Shown: positions 19,114-27,459 of the stretch, piece by piece | Numbering within the stretch: the first letter of the stretch is position 1 | Layout of the letters: every line of letters starts with the position of its first letter | Origin: Olivibacter sp036959255 | GTDB lineage: Bacteria > Bacteroidota > Bacteroidia > Sphingobacteriales > Sphingobacteriaceae | Direction of reading: 5' to 3' | Length of the DNA stretch: 64,000 nucleotides | Assembly (NCBI RefSeq): GCF_036959255.1 | Contig: NZ_JAWMTI010000001.1 | Location: 1,488,001-1,552,000, forward strand | Program-made: the position numbers and the translations under genes | The notes under the pieces: generated by a model | Told to the model about the DNA's origin: nothing | The model's input: the letters and a program-made list of their open reading frames with translations, nothing else | The model's database searches: none

Positions 19114-20667
19114 ATGCAAGCATCCAGTAGAGTCGCAGTTAATACGGGCATCTTGTATGTTCGAATGATGGTGACGGTAGGTATTTCTTTGTATTCCACG
19201 CGTTTGATATTAAGTGCGCTTGGCGTTGTTGACTTCGGGATTTTCAATTTGATTGCTGGAATAATTGCATTATTGGCATTTGTAAACAATGCCATGTCAA
19301 CATCTACTCAGCGATATCTTTCTTTTTATCAAGGCGCGGAGAATAAGCGTTTAATAGTAAATGTCTTTCGGCATAGCTATCTTTTGCACTTGATAATCGG
19401 AATTAGTATGGTTGTAATCTTGGGCGGTTTAAAATTTATATTATTTGGGGGCTTTTTAAATATACCAGTTAGTCGTCTTGGCGCGGCCGTATACGTTTAT
19501 TACTTCATGATAATAACCGTCTTTTTTAATGTTATTTCAGTGCCTTTCGTAGCATCGCTTACAGCTCACGAAAATATGCTATGGGTAGCCGTCGTTGCTT
19601 GTGCAGAAGTTTTATCCCGTTTAGCTATAGCATTATTGCTTTTAAATATCTCTGAAGGGAGGTTAGAGATATTTGCTGCTCTTACTGCCTTAACTGCCCT
19701 GATCAGTTTCCTTATGTATGCCATTTTCTGTATACGGCGATACTATGAATGTTCGTTGCATTTACCTGTTACTATTGAGGTTAAATTAATGAAAGAGTTG
19801 AGTACATACGCGGGATGGAATTTGTTTGGCACACTATGTTTTCTAGGCAGAACACAAGGGTTAGCTGTTCTATTAAATCTTTTTTTGGGGTCGGTGGTGA
19901 ATGCAGCTTATGCAATAGCCAATCAAGTTACTGCCCAGTTGAGTTTTTTTTCTACAACTATGCTCCGCTCTCTCAATCCACAAATTATGAAGAGTGAAGG
20001 CGCAGGTGATCGAGAACGGATGCTCAGACTAGCTTTAATGGCCTGTAAATTTGGTTTTCTTCTATTAGCGATGATAGCTATTCCGGCTCTTTTTGAAATG
20101 GCAGCCATAATGCGGTTTTGGCTTAAGAATGTGCCGCCTTATACGGTAGTGTTCTGTCAATTGGTGATTATCGCAACCTTAATAAATCAGTTAACGGTAG
20201 GTTTACAATCGGCTATACAAGCCACAGGCAATATTAAAGCATACCAAAGTTTAGTAGGTACGCTCATTTTATTGAATTTGCCACTAGCGTACATCTTATT
20301 ACTTCTTGGTTTTTCGGCAGAATCAGTTTTGAAGAGTTATTGTTTGGTAGAGCTTATAGCCTGTGGTTTACGTCTAAATTTCGCGAGGAAGCTTGCCGGG
20401 CTGTCAGAGCGGAGATATCTTAATGAGATGCTATCTAAACTTCTTGTTCCTATTATTGGTGCAGTGACGATGAGTTATTTTTGTACAAGTCGGCTACACG
20501 AGTTTCCTTATCGCTTCGTTTTAAACTTTAGCATTATTGTTCCTTTTTTTTGTGTTTTAGTTTATTTTTTTAGTTTAGACAGCTCCGAAAAGAAATTAGT
20601 AAATGGCATAGTAATGAAAATCTTTTATTTTATTAAAATAAAGTGGGATACAGCAAGAAATAGATAA
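19114..20667 (+). CDS. wzx: Wzx-type flippase (second copy)
   Basis: A 517-residue polytopic protein, with about 12-14 membrane segments. GISLYSTRLILSALGVVDFG followed by FNLIAGIIALLAFVNNAMST is typical of one group of polysaccharide-biosynthesis flippases in Bacteroidota capsule loci. Little direct similarity to the first Wzx is visible. Its stop TAA shares its last base with the ATG of the FrhB-like gene, so the flippase and its downstream neighbours form one unit. This suggests a second lipid-linked repeat unit or a modified one. Confidence 0.87.
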   Translation: MQASSRVAVNTGILYVRMMVTVGISLYSTRLILSALGVVDFGIFNLIAGIIALLAFVNNAMSTSTQRYLSFYQGAENKRLIVNVFRHSYLLHLIIGISMVVILGGLKFILFGGFLNIPVSRLGAAVYVYYFMIITVFFNVISVPFVASLTAHENMLWVAVVACAEVLSRLAIALLLLNISEGRLEIFAALTALTALISFLMYAIFCIRRYYECSLHLPVTIEVKLMKELSTYAGWNLFGTLCFLGRTQGLAVLLNLFLGSVVNAAYAIANQVTAQLSFFSTTMLRSLNPQIMKSEGAGDRERMLRLALMACKFGFLLLAMIAIPALFEMAAIMRFWLKNVPPYTVVFCQLVIIATLINQLTVGLQSAIQATGNIKAYQSLVGTLILLNLPLAYILLLLGFSAESVLKSYCLVELIACGLRLNFARKLAGLSERRYLNEMLSKLLVPIIGAVTMSYFCTSRLHEFPYRFVLNFSIIVPFFCVLVYFFSLDSSEKKLVNGIVMKIFYFIKIKWDTARNR

Positions 20668-22115
20668 TGGATATACAGAACAAAACATCGAGCATCACGC
20701 AGCTCTTTGACACAGTCGTAAGTGGCGGGTATTGCATCGGTTGTGGCGCCTGTGCCGCTTTGGAGGGATCTCCAATTAATATCGGCCTTGATTCATTTGG
20801 GAGATTAGTTGCCCAAAAGAACGTGAGTGATGGAGACGAAGCACTTAGTTCTCTTCCGGTGGCCGATGTTTGCCCTTTTTCCAATTATAGCAAAAATGAA
20901 GACGAGCTGGGAAAATCATTATTTGGACAAAACGCCCAGTATAGAGATAAGCTTGGCTATCATATTTCTACCTATGCCGGATATGTGAAGGAAAGCGGTT
21001 TTCGATCCCAGGGTAGTTCAGGAGGGATGGGTTCATGGATTGCGTGTACTATGTTGGCTAAGGGTATGATAGATGGCGTTATCCATGTTAAACAAAAACG
21101 TCCAACGGAAGATGACCCCCGATTGTTTTATTATAATATTTCTACAACAGCAGAAGAAGTTGGAGAAGGGGCCAAATCAAAATATTATCCGGTTGAGTTG
21201 TCTGAGGTCATTCATTTTGTTCGAAATAACAAGAGGAAATATTTACTCGTAGGGGTTCCGTGCTTTATAAAGGCTGTACGGCTCCTCAGTAATCAAGATC
21301 CGATCATAAAAGAGAGGGTTGCGTACTGTGTCGGGTTGGTTTGCGGTCATTTAAAGAGTAGTAAATTCGCTGAAATGTTTTCTTGGCAATGTGGTATTGC
21401 TCCGCGGAACCTTTTATCTATTGATTTCCGAACCAAGTTGGAAGGATTTGGCGCTAATCAATATGGCGTAACAGTAACGGGTTATAAAGGTGGTCAGCAA
21501 GTACGTCGAGTAAGCCCGCCCGTTAATACGATGTATGGTACCAATTGGGGACTTGGATTCTTTAAGTATCAAGCATGTGATTACTGTGACGACGTGGTAG
21601 CTGAAACAGCCGACATTACAATCGGAGATGCTTGGCTACCGCAGTACGTTGGTGACGGTCTTGGAACCAATATTATCATAGTTAGGAATCCGCTTATTCA
21701 GTCGCTTGTCGAAGATGCGGAACGTTCCGGTAAAATAAATCTTGACCTCCTAAGCCCAGACGACGTTATCGAATCGCAGCGAGCCGGTTTCTACCATCGT
21801 CGAGAGGGATTAGCATATAGACTGTTGCTTAAGGATAAGCAATCTCAGTGGCGTCCCCGTAAGCGAGTTAGTGCCAATAGCCAAAAGCTTTCCCGCAAAA
21901 TCAGAAGACGATTTAGGCTTCGCGAAATAATGGCGGAGGAAAGCCATATTGGGTTTAAGAAGGCCGTTGAAGCGAATAATTTTAGTGTTTTTGAAGCGTA
22001 TATGGCACCGATCGTGACCGATTACTACAGACAATATGCTGCGCCGCTATGGAGGCGGATTGGAAGTGATTTAAAAAAACATATTAAGAAAATTTTCAGA
22101 ATAAATATAGTGTAA
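20667..22115 (+). CDS. FrhB-type iron-sulfur protein (F420 hydrogenase beta-subunit domain)
   Basis: A 482-residue protein. GGYCIGCGACAALEG (about residue 17) is a ferredoxin-like cysteine cluster, and a second set of cysteines appears in YQACDYCDDVVAETADITIG (about 305). GSSGGMGSWIACTMLAKGMI and GVPCFIKAVRLL are landmarks of the coenzyme F420 hydrogenase/dehydrogenase beta-subunit family. Bacteroidota do not use F420, and members in capsule loci are thought to be flavin/Fe-S oxidoreductases of unknown substrate. It stands directly before a polysaccharide pyruvyl transferase, a recurring neighbour pair, so it probably acts on the same sugar modification. Confidence 0.85.
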   Translation: MDIQNKTSSITQLFDTVVSGGYCIGCGACAALEGSPINIGLDSFGRLVAQKNVSDGDEALSSLPVADVCPFSNYSKNEDELGKSLFGQNAQYRDKLGYHISTYAGYVKESGFRSQGSSGGMGSWIACTMLAKGMIDGVIHVKQKRPTEDDPRLFYYNISTTAEEVGEGAKSKYYPVELSEVIHFVRNNKRKYLLVGVPCFIKAVRLLSNQDPIIKERVAYCVGLVCGHLKSSKFAEMFSWQCGIAPRNLLSIDFRTKLEGFGANQYGVTVTGYKGGQQVRRVSPPVNTMYGTNWGLGFFKYQACDYCDDVVAETADITIGDAWLPQYVGDGLGTNIIIVRNPLIQSLVEDAERSGKINLDLLSPDDVIESQRAGFYHRREGLAYRLLLKDKQSQWRPRKRVSANSQKLSRKIRRRFRLREIMAEESHIGFKKAVEANNFSVFEAYMAPIVTDYYRQYAAPLWRRIGSDLKKHIKKIFRINIV

Positions 22116-22120
22116 GACAG

Positions 22121-23260
22121 ATGAGAATAGGAATAATGACATTTTGGGAGAGTCAAGATAATTACGGACAACAATTACAAGCGTTTGCTCTCCAGACATT
22201 TCTTCGCCAACTGGGACATGATGCATTTTTAATTAAGTATCATCGGCACGGGTCAGTTCCTCCTAGAAAAACACTTTTACAACGCATAGTCCAATTTAAT
22301 CCTATTAAATCTGCCAAGGCACGAATAGCTCATTCCAAGCTGCGAAAATTTAGTGCGTTCGAACAGGCGCACCCACGGCATTTTAATTCTTTCAAGGATA
22401 ATCGTTTAGTTTTTGGTGATCGACTATATACTTCGTTGGATGAGCTTATGACTTTTCCGCCAAAAGCTGACGCCTATATTTGTGGAAGTGATCAGATTTG
22501 GAATAATACCTTTTCGGTTTCTTGCGAACCTTATCTGCTAGGATTTGGGGACCTTAAAACGAAGCGTATAGCCTATGCCGCCAGTTTTGGACAAAAAGTG
22601 CTTTCAGCTGATACCCTTCGTTTGTTTAGACGATATTTACCTAAATTCGATGCTGTTAGTGTACGGGAGAAAAGTGGGCTAACGCTTTGTAAGAAGATTG
22701 GTTATACAAATGCTATTTGGGTGCCTGATCCTACGTTGCTTTTTGATAAGTCACATTGGACATCGCTTTTAAAGAACGATAAAGAATTTGATAGAAAAAA
22801 AAATACGCAGTTATTTTTGTATACACTAGGAAACAGCAAAATCAATCACAGGGAACAAATCATACATTATCTAAAAAATAAAGAGGCAGTAGATACTCTT
22901 CATGTATCCGCTAATCGTGACATGAGCGGTGATTATTTTCCAAGGGTTGAAGAGTGGGTACACGCAATTTCACAATCGGATTATTTGGTGACAAATTCGT
23001 TTCATGGGGCAGTTTTTAGCATTCTTTTCAATAAAAATTTCATTGTGCTGCCTAATACGGGCGTAGCTACAGGAATGAATGAACGTGTACTTAGCCTTTT
23101 AGAAAAATTGAACCTGACTGAGCATTTATTATGGCAGTTCGATCCGCAGCGAATTGATTTTCTGTTACAAAAAAAAATTCCATGGGCCAAGATTAATGCC
23201 GATATTGCCTCTTGGCGAGAAGATGCAAGGCAATTTTTAAAGAGCGCTTTAGGTGAATGA
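22121..23260 (+). CDS. Polysaccharide pyruvyl transferase family protein
   Basis: A 379-residue protein. GIMTFWESQDNYGQQLQAFA (start), DAYICGSDQIWNNTF (about 122), RIAYAASFG and DYLVTNSFHGAVFSILFNKN (about 288) are the family landmarks, with the S-F-H-G segment near the active site. Members transfer pyruvate from phosphoenolpyruvate to a sugar hydroxyl pair to make a ketal, giving the polymer negative charge. Five bases separate it from the FrhB-like gene. It converges on a minus-strand glycosyltransferase 22 bases downstream. Confidence 0.85.
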   Translation: MRIGIMTFWESQDNYGQQLQAFALQTFLRQLGHDAFLIKYHRHGSVPPRKTLLQRIVQFNPIKSAKARIAHSKLRKFSAFEQAHPRHFNSFKDNRLVFGDRLYTSLDELMTFPPKADAYICGSDQIWNNTFSVSCEPYLLGFGDLKTKRIAYAASFGQKVLSADTLRLFRRYLPKFDAVSVREKSGLTLCKKIGYTNAIWVPDPTLLFDKSHWTSLLKNDKEFDRKKNTQLFLYTLGNSKINHREQIIHYLKNKEAVDTLHVSANRDMSGDYFPRVEEWVHAISQSDYLVTNSFHGAVFSILFNKNFIVLPNTGVATGMNERVLSLLEKLNLTEHLLWQFDPQRIDFLLQKKIPWAKINADIASWREDARQFLKSALGE

Positions 23261-23282
23261 GCTTAGTGGGACGGTAATCTTA

Positions 23283-24263
23283 TTAGGAAGTTACTTTGTC
23301 AAGTAGTTTGATGTAGAGTGTGCTCAGCCATGGAGAAAAGTTTTCGAGCGGGATCAATATTCTATTGTGAATTGGAAACTGTTTTCGTAATTTAATGGGA
23401 CATGGTTTGTAAAATATCCGATATAAAAAATCGAAATAATTTTTATCAAACTTTGATCCCCTTCGTTGTTTGATGGCTGCTATAATCTTTGAAATGGCGT
23501 GTAAACAAAGTTGGTTGTAGACAAGATTGTGCGTTAGTAGACCTTGATTATACAAATAGTTGTACATCCAGTGTTCAGCCTTTAAAACGTTTAATGCGTT
23601 ATCAAATGATAGATTACTAGTAATACTACTTGCCGTCCTTTTGTATCCATAAATGACGGTATCAACAGAAGTAACTCGAAAAGATGATTGTGCAAAGATC
23701 TGCGTATTAAGAATGAGATCCTCACCGTGATAAATATTATCGGGGACGGCGAGTCCATTAAAGAGGTTTTTCCGATAAAGTTTTGCCCATAAAGTACGAA
23801 AAGAATGGGTGAAGAAAAAAACGAGTTTGTCAACGGGGTCGGTTGTATCGATCATCGGAGGAATGACCCTATTAATCTGGATATCATCTATAATTTCGTA
23901 TCCGCCTATTATCACATCCCCATTTGTTTTTATCTGCTGTTGGCATAATATATTGATTGCGCTTTGCGAGGGGATGTAGTCATCGGCATCCAAGAAAAAC
24001 AAGAAATCCCCAGTTGCTTTTTTGATTCCTAAGGGTCTCGACTGTTGGGGCCCCAGATTCATCCGATTATGGATAACATGAAACTGAAAGTTTTCGTTAG
24101 CATAGTGATTACAAATAGCTGCAGAACCGTCTGAGCTACAGTCGTTGATTGCGATAATTTCTAGATCATCCCATTTTTGATTTAAACAGCTATTAAAACA
24201 TTTCTCTAGGGTTTTTTCTGCATTATAAATAGGAATAATAATCGAGACGCGCATGTTCTTCAT
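23283..24263 (-). CDS. Glycosyltransferase family 2, on the opposite strand
   Basis: A 326-residue GT-A enzyme: RVSIIIPIYNAEKTLEKCFN, AINDCSSDGS and LFFLDADDYIPSQSA (D-A-D-D metal site at about residue 92), then an HGEDL acceptor motif at about 180. Two in-frame ATGs (24263, 24254) are possible; both precede the first strand. It is the only complete gene on the minus strand between 2.4 and 44.5 kb, wedged between two plus-strand units, which suggests a separate insertion or an inversion. Sugar unknown. Confidence 0.87.
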   Translation of the reverse strand: MKNMRVSIIIPIYNAEKTLEKCFNSCLNQKWDDLEIIAINDCSSDGSAAICNHYANENFQFHVIHNRMNLGPQQSRPLGIKKATGDFLFFLDADDYIPSQSAINILCQQQIKTNGDVIIGGYEIIDDIQINRVIPPMIDTTDPVDKLVFFFTHSFRTLWAKLYRKNLFNGLAVPDNIYHGEDLILNTQIFAQSSFRVTSVDTVIYGYKRTASSITSNLSFDNALNVLKAEHWMYNYLYNQGLLTHNLVYNQLCLHAISKIIAAIKQRRGSKFDKNYFDFLYRIFYKPCPIKLRKQFPIHNRILIPLENFSPWLSTLYIKLLDKVTS

Positions 24264-24436
24264 TTCTGTTTTCTTGTTATACTAGCGATGGTTACCTCAA
24301 AATCACCGCCACCGGATTAAAAAAGATTTCTTTTTCGGCGTAAATATAAGGTTTTCTAGGCGGGTTGGTTTTACTTTACTTAAGCTGAGGCTCAATAAAT
24401 TTTCCTCAACATCTGTATACTTTGTAATGTTATTCT

Positions 24437-24444
24437 TACATTTG
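24437..24444 (+). promoter_or_regulatory. Candidate -7 promoter element before the nonulosonate genes
   Basis: TACATTTG matches TAnnTTTG exactly, 57 bases before the neuA-like ATG, within the 237-base gap 24264-24500 that separates divergent genes. No good -33 partner at the usual distance. The rest of the gap shows no other clear signal. Confidence 0.35.
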
Positions 24445-24500
24445 CCGTTTAGCAAATAAAGAACCTTACAGATACGACGGCAACTGATAGATCCACTTTA

Positions 24501-25217
24501 ATGAACAAGAAAATAATTTACGCCATCATACCTGCTAGATCAGGGTCAAAAGGATTACCGAACAAGAACATCAAACTACTGAATGGTATACCGCTTATAG
24601 CCTATTCTATTAAATTTGCACAAGCACTTGGCTGTGATAAAGTAATCTGTTCTACTGATTCGGAAGAATATGCTGCTATTGCTATTAAATATGGAGCAGA
24701 AGTTCCATTTTTGCGTTCGGATTATGCTGCAAATGACACAGCAATGGAGGAGGATATTTTGCGGGATCTAGCTTTAAAATTTGAAGAATATAAACTGCTT
24801 ATACCAGACGTTTTGGTTTGGCTAAGACCGACTTTTGTTTTTAGAGATCTTGAGGTTATTCGGCGCGGGATCGATTTACTCGTGGAAAACAATGATTTTA
24901 CCGCAGCAAGGACGGTTTGTGAATCAGAATCTAGATTATACAGCCTTAAGCATGGTGTTTTAAAGCCTGCTTTTGACGATCGAGGAAAATCCATGATACG
25001 CAGACAGGATATCGGAAGATTTTATAAAGTATTCAGTACGGATATTATCCGTTTTAACGCGAAGTCAATTAACGACGATTTTTTAGGAAGGCATGTTTTA
25101 GGCTTGGAGATCAATAAGCTTTGCGGTCTTGATATAGATGACGCAGAGGATTTTCAAATTATTGAATCAATAATTCAAAACAATAGGATGTTGGTAGAAA
25201 AGTATTTATTTGTATAA
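24501..25217 (+). CDS. neuA: CMP-nonulosonate synthetase (NeuA-like cytidylyltransferase)
   Basis: A 238-residue cytidylyltransferase. YAIIPARSGSKGLPNKNIKL at the N-terminus is the CTP-binding signature (A-R-x-G-S-K-x-x-x-x-K-N), followed by CSTDSEEYA and LRPTFVF. The length suits the bacterial single-domain enzymes that activate N-acetylneuraminate, pseudaminate, legionaminate or Kdn as CMP-sugars. It heads the set neuA, phosphatase, neuB fusion, glycosyltransferase. Which nine-carbon sugar is used cannot be told from this protein alone. Confidence 0.87.
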   Translation: MNKKIIYAIIPARSGSKGLPNKNIKLLNGIPLIAYSIKFAQALGCDKVICSTDSEEYAAIAIKYGAEVPFLRSDYAANDTAMEEDILRDLALKFEEYKLLIPDVLVWLRPTFVFRDLEVIRRGIDLLVENNDFTAARTVCESESRLYSLKHGVLKPAFDDRGKSMIRRQDIGRFYKVFSTDIIRFNAKSINDDFLGRHVLGLEINKLCGLDIDDAEDFQIIESIIQNNRMLVEKYLFV

Positions 25218-25237
25218 CCCGCTTATATATTGAACTG

Positions 25238-25918
25238 ATGAATATTTGTGGAGAGATAAAGACACTTATTACGAATAATATAAAGCAAGTTTGTTCCTTA
25301 AGAAATATCAAAAGGAAAAAAGAAGACGATAGCTACGTGTCGGAGGGAGATTTACTCTTTGAATCATTGATAAAAACATATTTAGCGGTTCATTATCCTG
25401 ACTTTTTTCTTGTATCGGAAGAATCTCCGGAACTCAATACACTTCATGTCAAAAAAGCTAATGTAATCATATTGGATCCTATAGATGGTACAGAAAATTT
25501 TGTGTCTGGGTTGAAAGAATGGGGCGTTGCTGTTTGTGTGTATAAAGAAGGAAAACATCAGCAATCCATGTTAGCGTTACCAGAACTGGGATGCTATTTA
25601 GTTACAGGAGAAAAAATAGAAAGATATGAGTCCCGAATAGCCGGGATATCTTCTAGTTTGACTAGAGAAGATTTGCTTAAATTAGAACCTGGATTTGAAT
25701 ACCGTATAATAGGTTGTTGTGTGTACAATATGTATAACGTTATTACGGGTTCTTATTTTTCATTTGAAAATCCGAAAGGAGCAAAGATCTGGGACATTAT
25801 TCCAGGCTTAAATTTAGCAATCGAGCACGGATTAAACGTTATAGTAAATGATAAACCATACCATGGAGAACTACTTGACCCAAATCAGCGATATTGTTTT
25901 AAGATCTGGCAAAACTAA
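25238..25918 (+). CDS. Inositol-monophosphatase-family sugar phosphatase
   Basis: A 226-residue protein. FLVSEESPELN supplies the first metal-binding Glu pair, ILDPIDGTENFVSGLKEWGV holds the D-P-x-D-G-T motif, and AKIWDIIPGLNLAIEHG is the C-terminal W-D motif. It is somewhat shorter than typical members (about 260). The family dephosphorylates inositol phosphates, PAP or sugar phosphates. Between a CMP-nonulosonate synthetase and a NeuB-type synthase, I infer it may remove a phosphate from a nonulosonate 9-phosphate, as in Kdn or animal-type sialic acid synthesis. A CysQ-like role is the alternative. It overlaps the next gene. Confidence 0.75.
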   Translation: MNICGEIKTLITNNIKQVCSLRNIKRKKEDDSYVSEGDLLFESLIKTYLAVHYPDFFLVSEESPELNTLHVKKANVIILDPIDGTENFVSGLKEWGVAVCVYKEGKHQQSMLALPELGCYLVTGEKIERYESRIAGISSSLTREDLLKLEPGFEYRIIGCCVYNMYNVITGSYFSFENPKGAKIWDIIPGLNLAIEHGLNVIVNDKPYHGELLDPNQRYCFKIWQN

Positions 25919-27449
25919 GCTAGCGATAATAGGAAAAGGAAATTCGATAAATGATGTCAAAGTTGCTAAACTGAAAGATTTTTTCATAATTAACCTGAAT
26001 GATTCCGAAAAAATTATAGCAGGAGATGTGGCTCTGTTCTATCGTACAGATGTCTATGAACCTTTAAGAAACCTCGGTTTCCGAGCCAAGAAATACATTG
26101 CACCTGCTTATTTAAAGATTCCATCAGAAAAGCACATAGAAGTCGCTCATCATACATCAGGGCAAGATAGCTTTGAATATACTTATGATTATTTTCAGGA
26201 AGAACAGTTCTATCTAGTAGATTTCATTATCTTATCAGCTATTAAGCTAGCCATACATTACCAGCAAATCCTTCAAAAGAAAATCGAAGTTTATTTTATC
26301 GGATTCGATTTTTTTGCAAGTAGTATCAAGCCAGATGAAAATCAAATGCATGATTTAGACTATGTGAATGTCTTGCTTAAAACACAAGGTTCCTTTTTTT
26401 CTTCTATCTTAGAAACTTTTCATGAGGCGTATCCTGAAATTTCGCTGTATCATGTAGGAGATAAGAAGTATAGCAATTTATCTATTCAAGGCTTTAATAA
26501 TCTATTAAGCGAATTGTCGCAACATCAAAAGCTTGGAGGAAAAATATTAAGTAATAGCGAATTATATAAGGCGCTATTAGAAGAAGTAAAGGAAGAAGAC
26601 AAGGTGATTGTTGTGGCAGAATTCACCAATAACCATATTGCTGATCCGAAACGTCTACGTAAAATGATCGAATTGGCAAAGGAGAGTGGAGCAGATATTA
26701 TTAAATTACAGAAAAGAGATGTGGACGCTTTTTATACGCCAGAAGAACTCGCAAAGCCTTACCAGTCGCCTTTTGGCAAAACGTTGGGCGACTACCGACG
26801 GGGTGTAGAGTTGAATAAAGAATTAATGAAATTGGTGGTGGAAGAATGTGAACGGCATGCCATACCTTGGTTTGTTTCAGTTTTGGACTGGAATTCTTAC
26901 CTGTTCATGCAGGAGTTTGATACGCCGTTGTTAAAATTACCTTCTACCATATCCAATCACAAAAATTATTTGTTGAAGGTAGGTGAGAATTACGGAGGAG
27001 ATTTAGTTATCTCTACGGGATTTACAGACGCTAGCTATGAGGATTTTGTTCTTGAGCATTTTTCCGACGGTCGGAATTTGTTTTTGTTGCAATGTACTTC
27101 TTCTTATCCCACCCCACCTGAAGCCTGTCAAATTTCGGTTGTTCGCCATTACGGAGAATTGAAAGAGAATAAGTATTCCACTCTTTTTCCCGGTTATTCA
27201 AGTCATGATGTTGGCAGTCTTGGCTGTATGTTAGCTGTGGCGGCAGGTGCGCAGATGATTGAAAAGCATGTGAAATTGGGAGATTTAGATTGGATTCATT
27301 TCGATGGAGTCGCTATTGATCTTTATAATAACAAATTTCGGGATTTTGTACATGATGTTAGGAAAGCGCAAACAATGTGTGGTAGCAAAAATAAGCAGAT
27401 TCATGAGCAGGAACACCATAAATATTCGCCTAATTCCTTGAGCAACTAA
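25863..27449 (+). CDS. NeuB-type nonulosonate synthase fused to an N-terminal sialyltransferase-like domain
   Basis: About 528 residues from ATG 25863 (an ATG at 25848 is in frame); either start lies inside the phosphatase gene. Residues 1 to about 230 look like a Rossmann domain: KLAIIGKGNSINDVKVAKLK and VYFIGFDFF recall the N-G-x-S-L and G-x-D-F landmarks of GT42 sialyltransferases or DUF115 proteins. From about 245 comes a NeuB domain: VIVVAEFTNNHIADPKRL, AKESGADIIKLQ, LGDYRRGVELNKE, LLQCTSSYPTPPEA, PGYSSHDVG and MIEKHVKLG. NeuB condenses phosphoenolpyruvate with a hexosamine, or with a hexose phosphate in Kdn-type enzymes. The C-terminal antifreeze-like (SAF) domain of standard NeuB is absent. 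The N-terminal call is inference. Confidence 0.78.
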   Translation: MENYLTQISDIVLRSGKTKLAIIGKGNSINDVKVAKLKDFFIINLNDSEKIIAGDVALFYRTDVYEPLRNLGFRAKKYIAPAYLKIPSEKHIEVAHHTSGQDSFEYTYDYFQEEQFYLVDFIILSAIKLAIHYQQILQKKIEVYFIGFDFFASSIKPDENQMHDLDYVNVLLKTQGSFFSSILETFHEAYPEISLYHVGDKKYSNLSIQGFNNLLSELSQHQKLGGKILSNSELYKALLEEVKEEDKVIVVAEFTNNHIADPKRLRKMIELAKESGADIIKLQKRDVDAFYTPEELAKPYQSPFGKTLGDYRRGVELNKELMKLVVEECERHAIPWFVSVLDWNSYLFMQEFDTPLLKLPSTISNHKNYLLKVGENYGGDLVISTGFTDASYEDFVLEHFSDGRNLFLLQCTSSYPTPPEACQISVVRHYGELKENKYSTLFPGYSSHDVGSLGCMLAVAAGAQMIEKHVKLGDLDWIHFDGVAIDLYNNKFRDFVHDVRKAQTMCGSKNKQIHEQEHHKYSPNSLSN

Positions 27450-27459
27450 ATAATACCGT

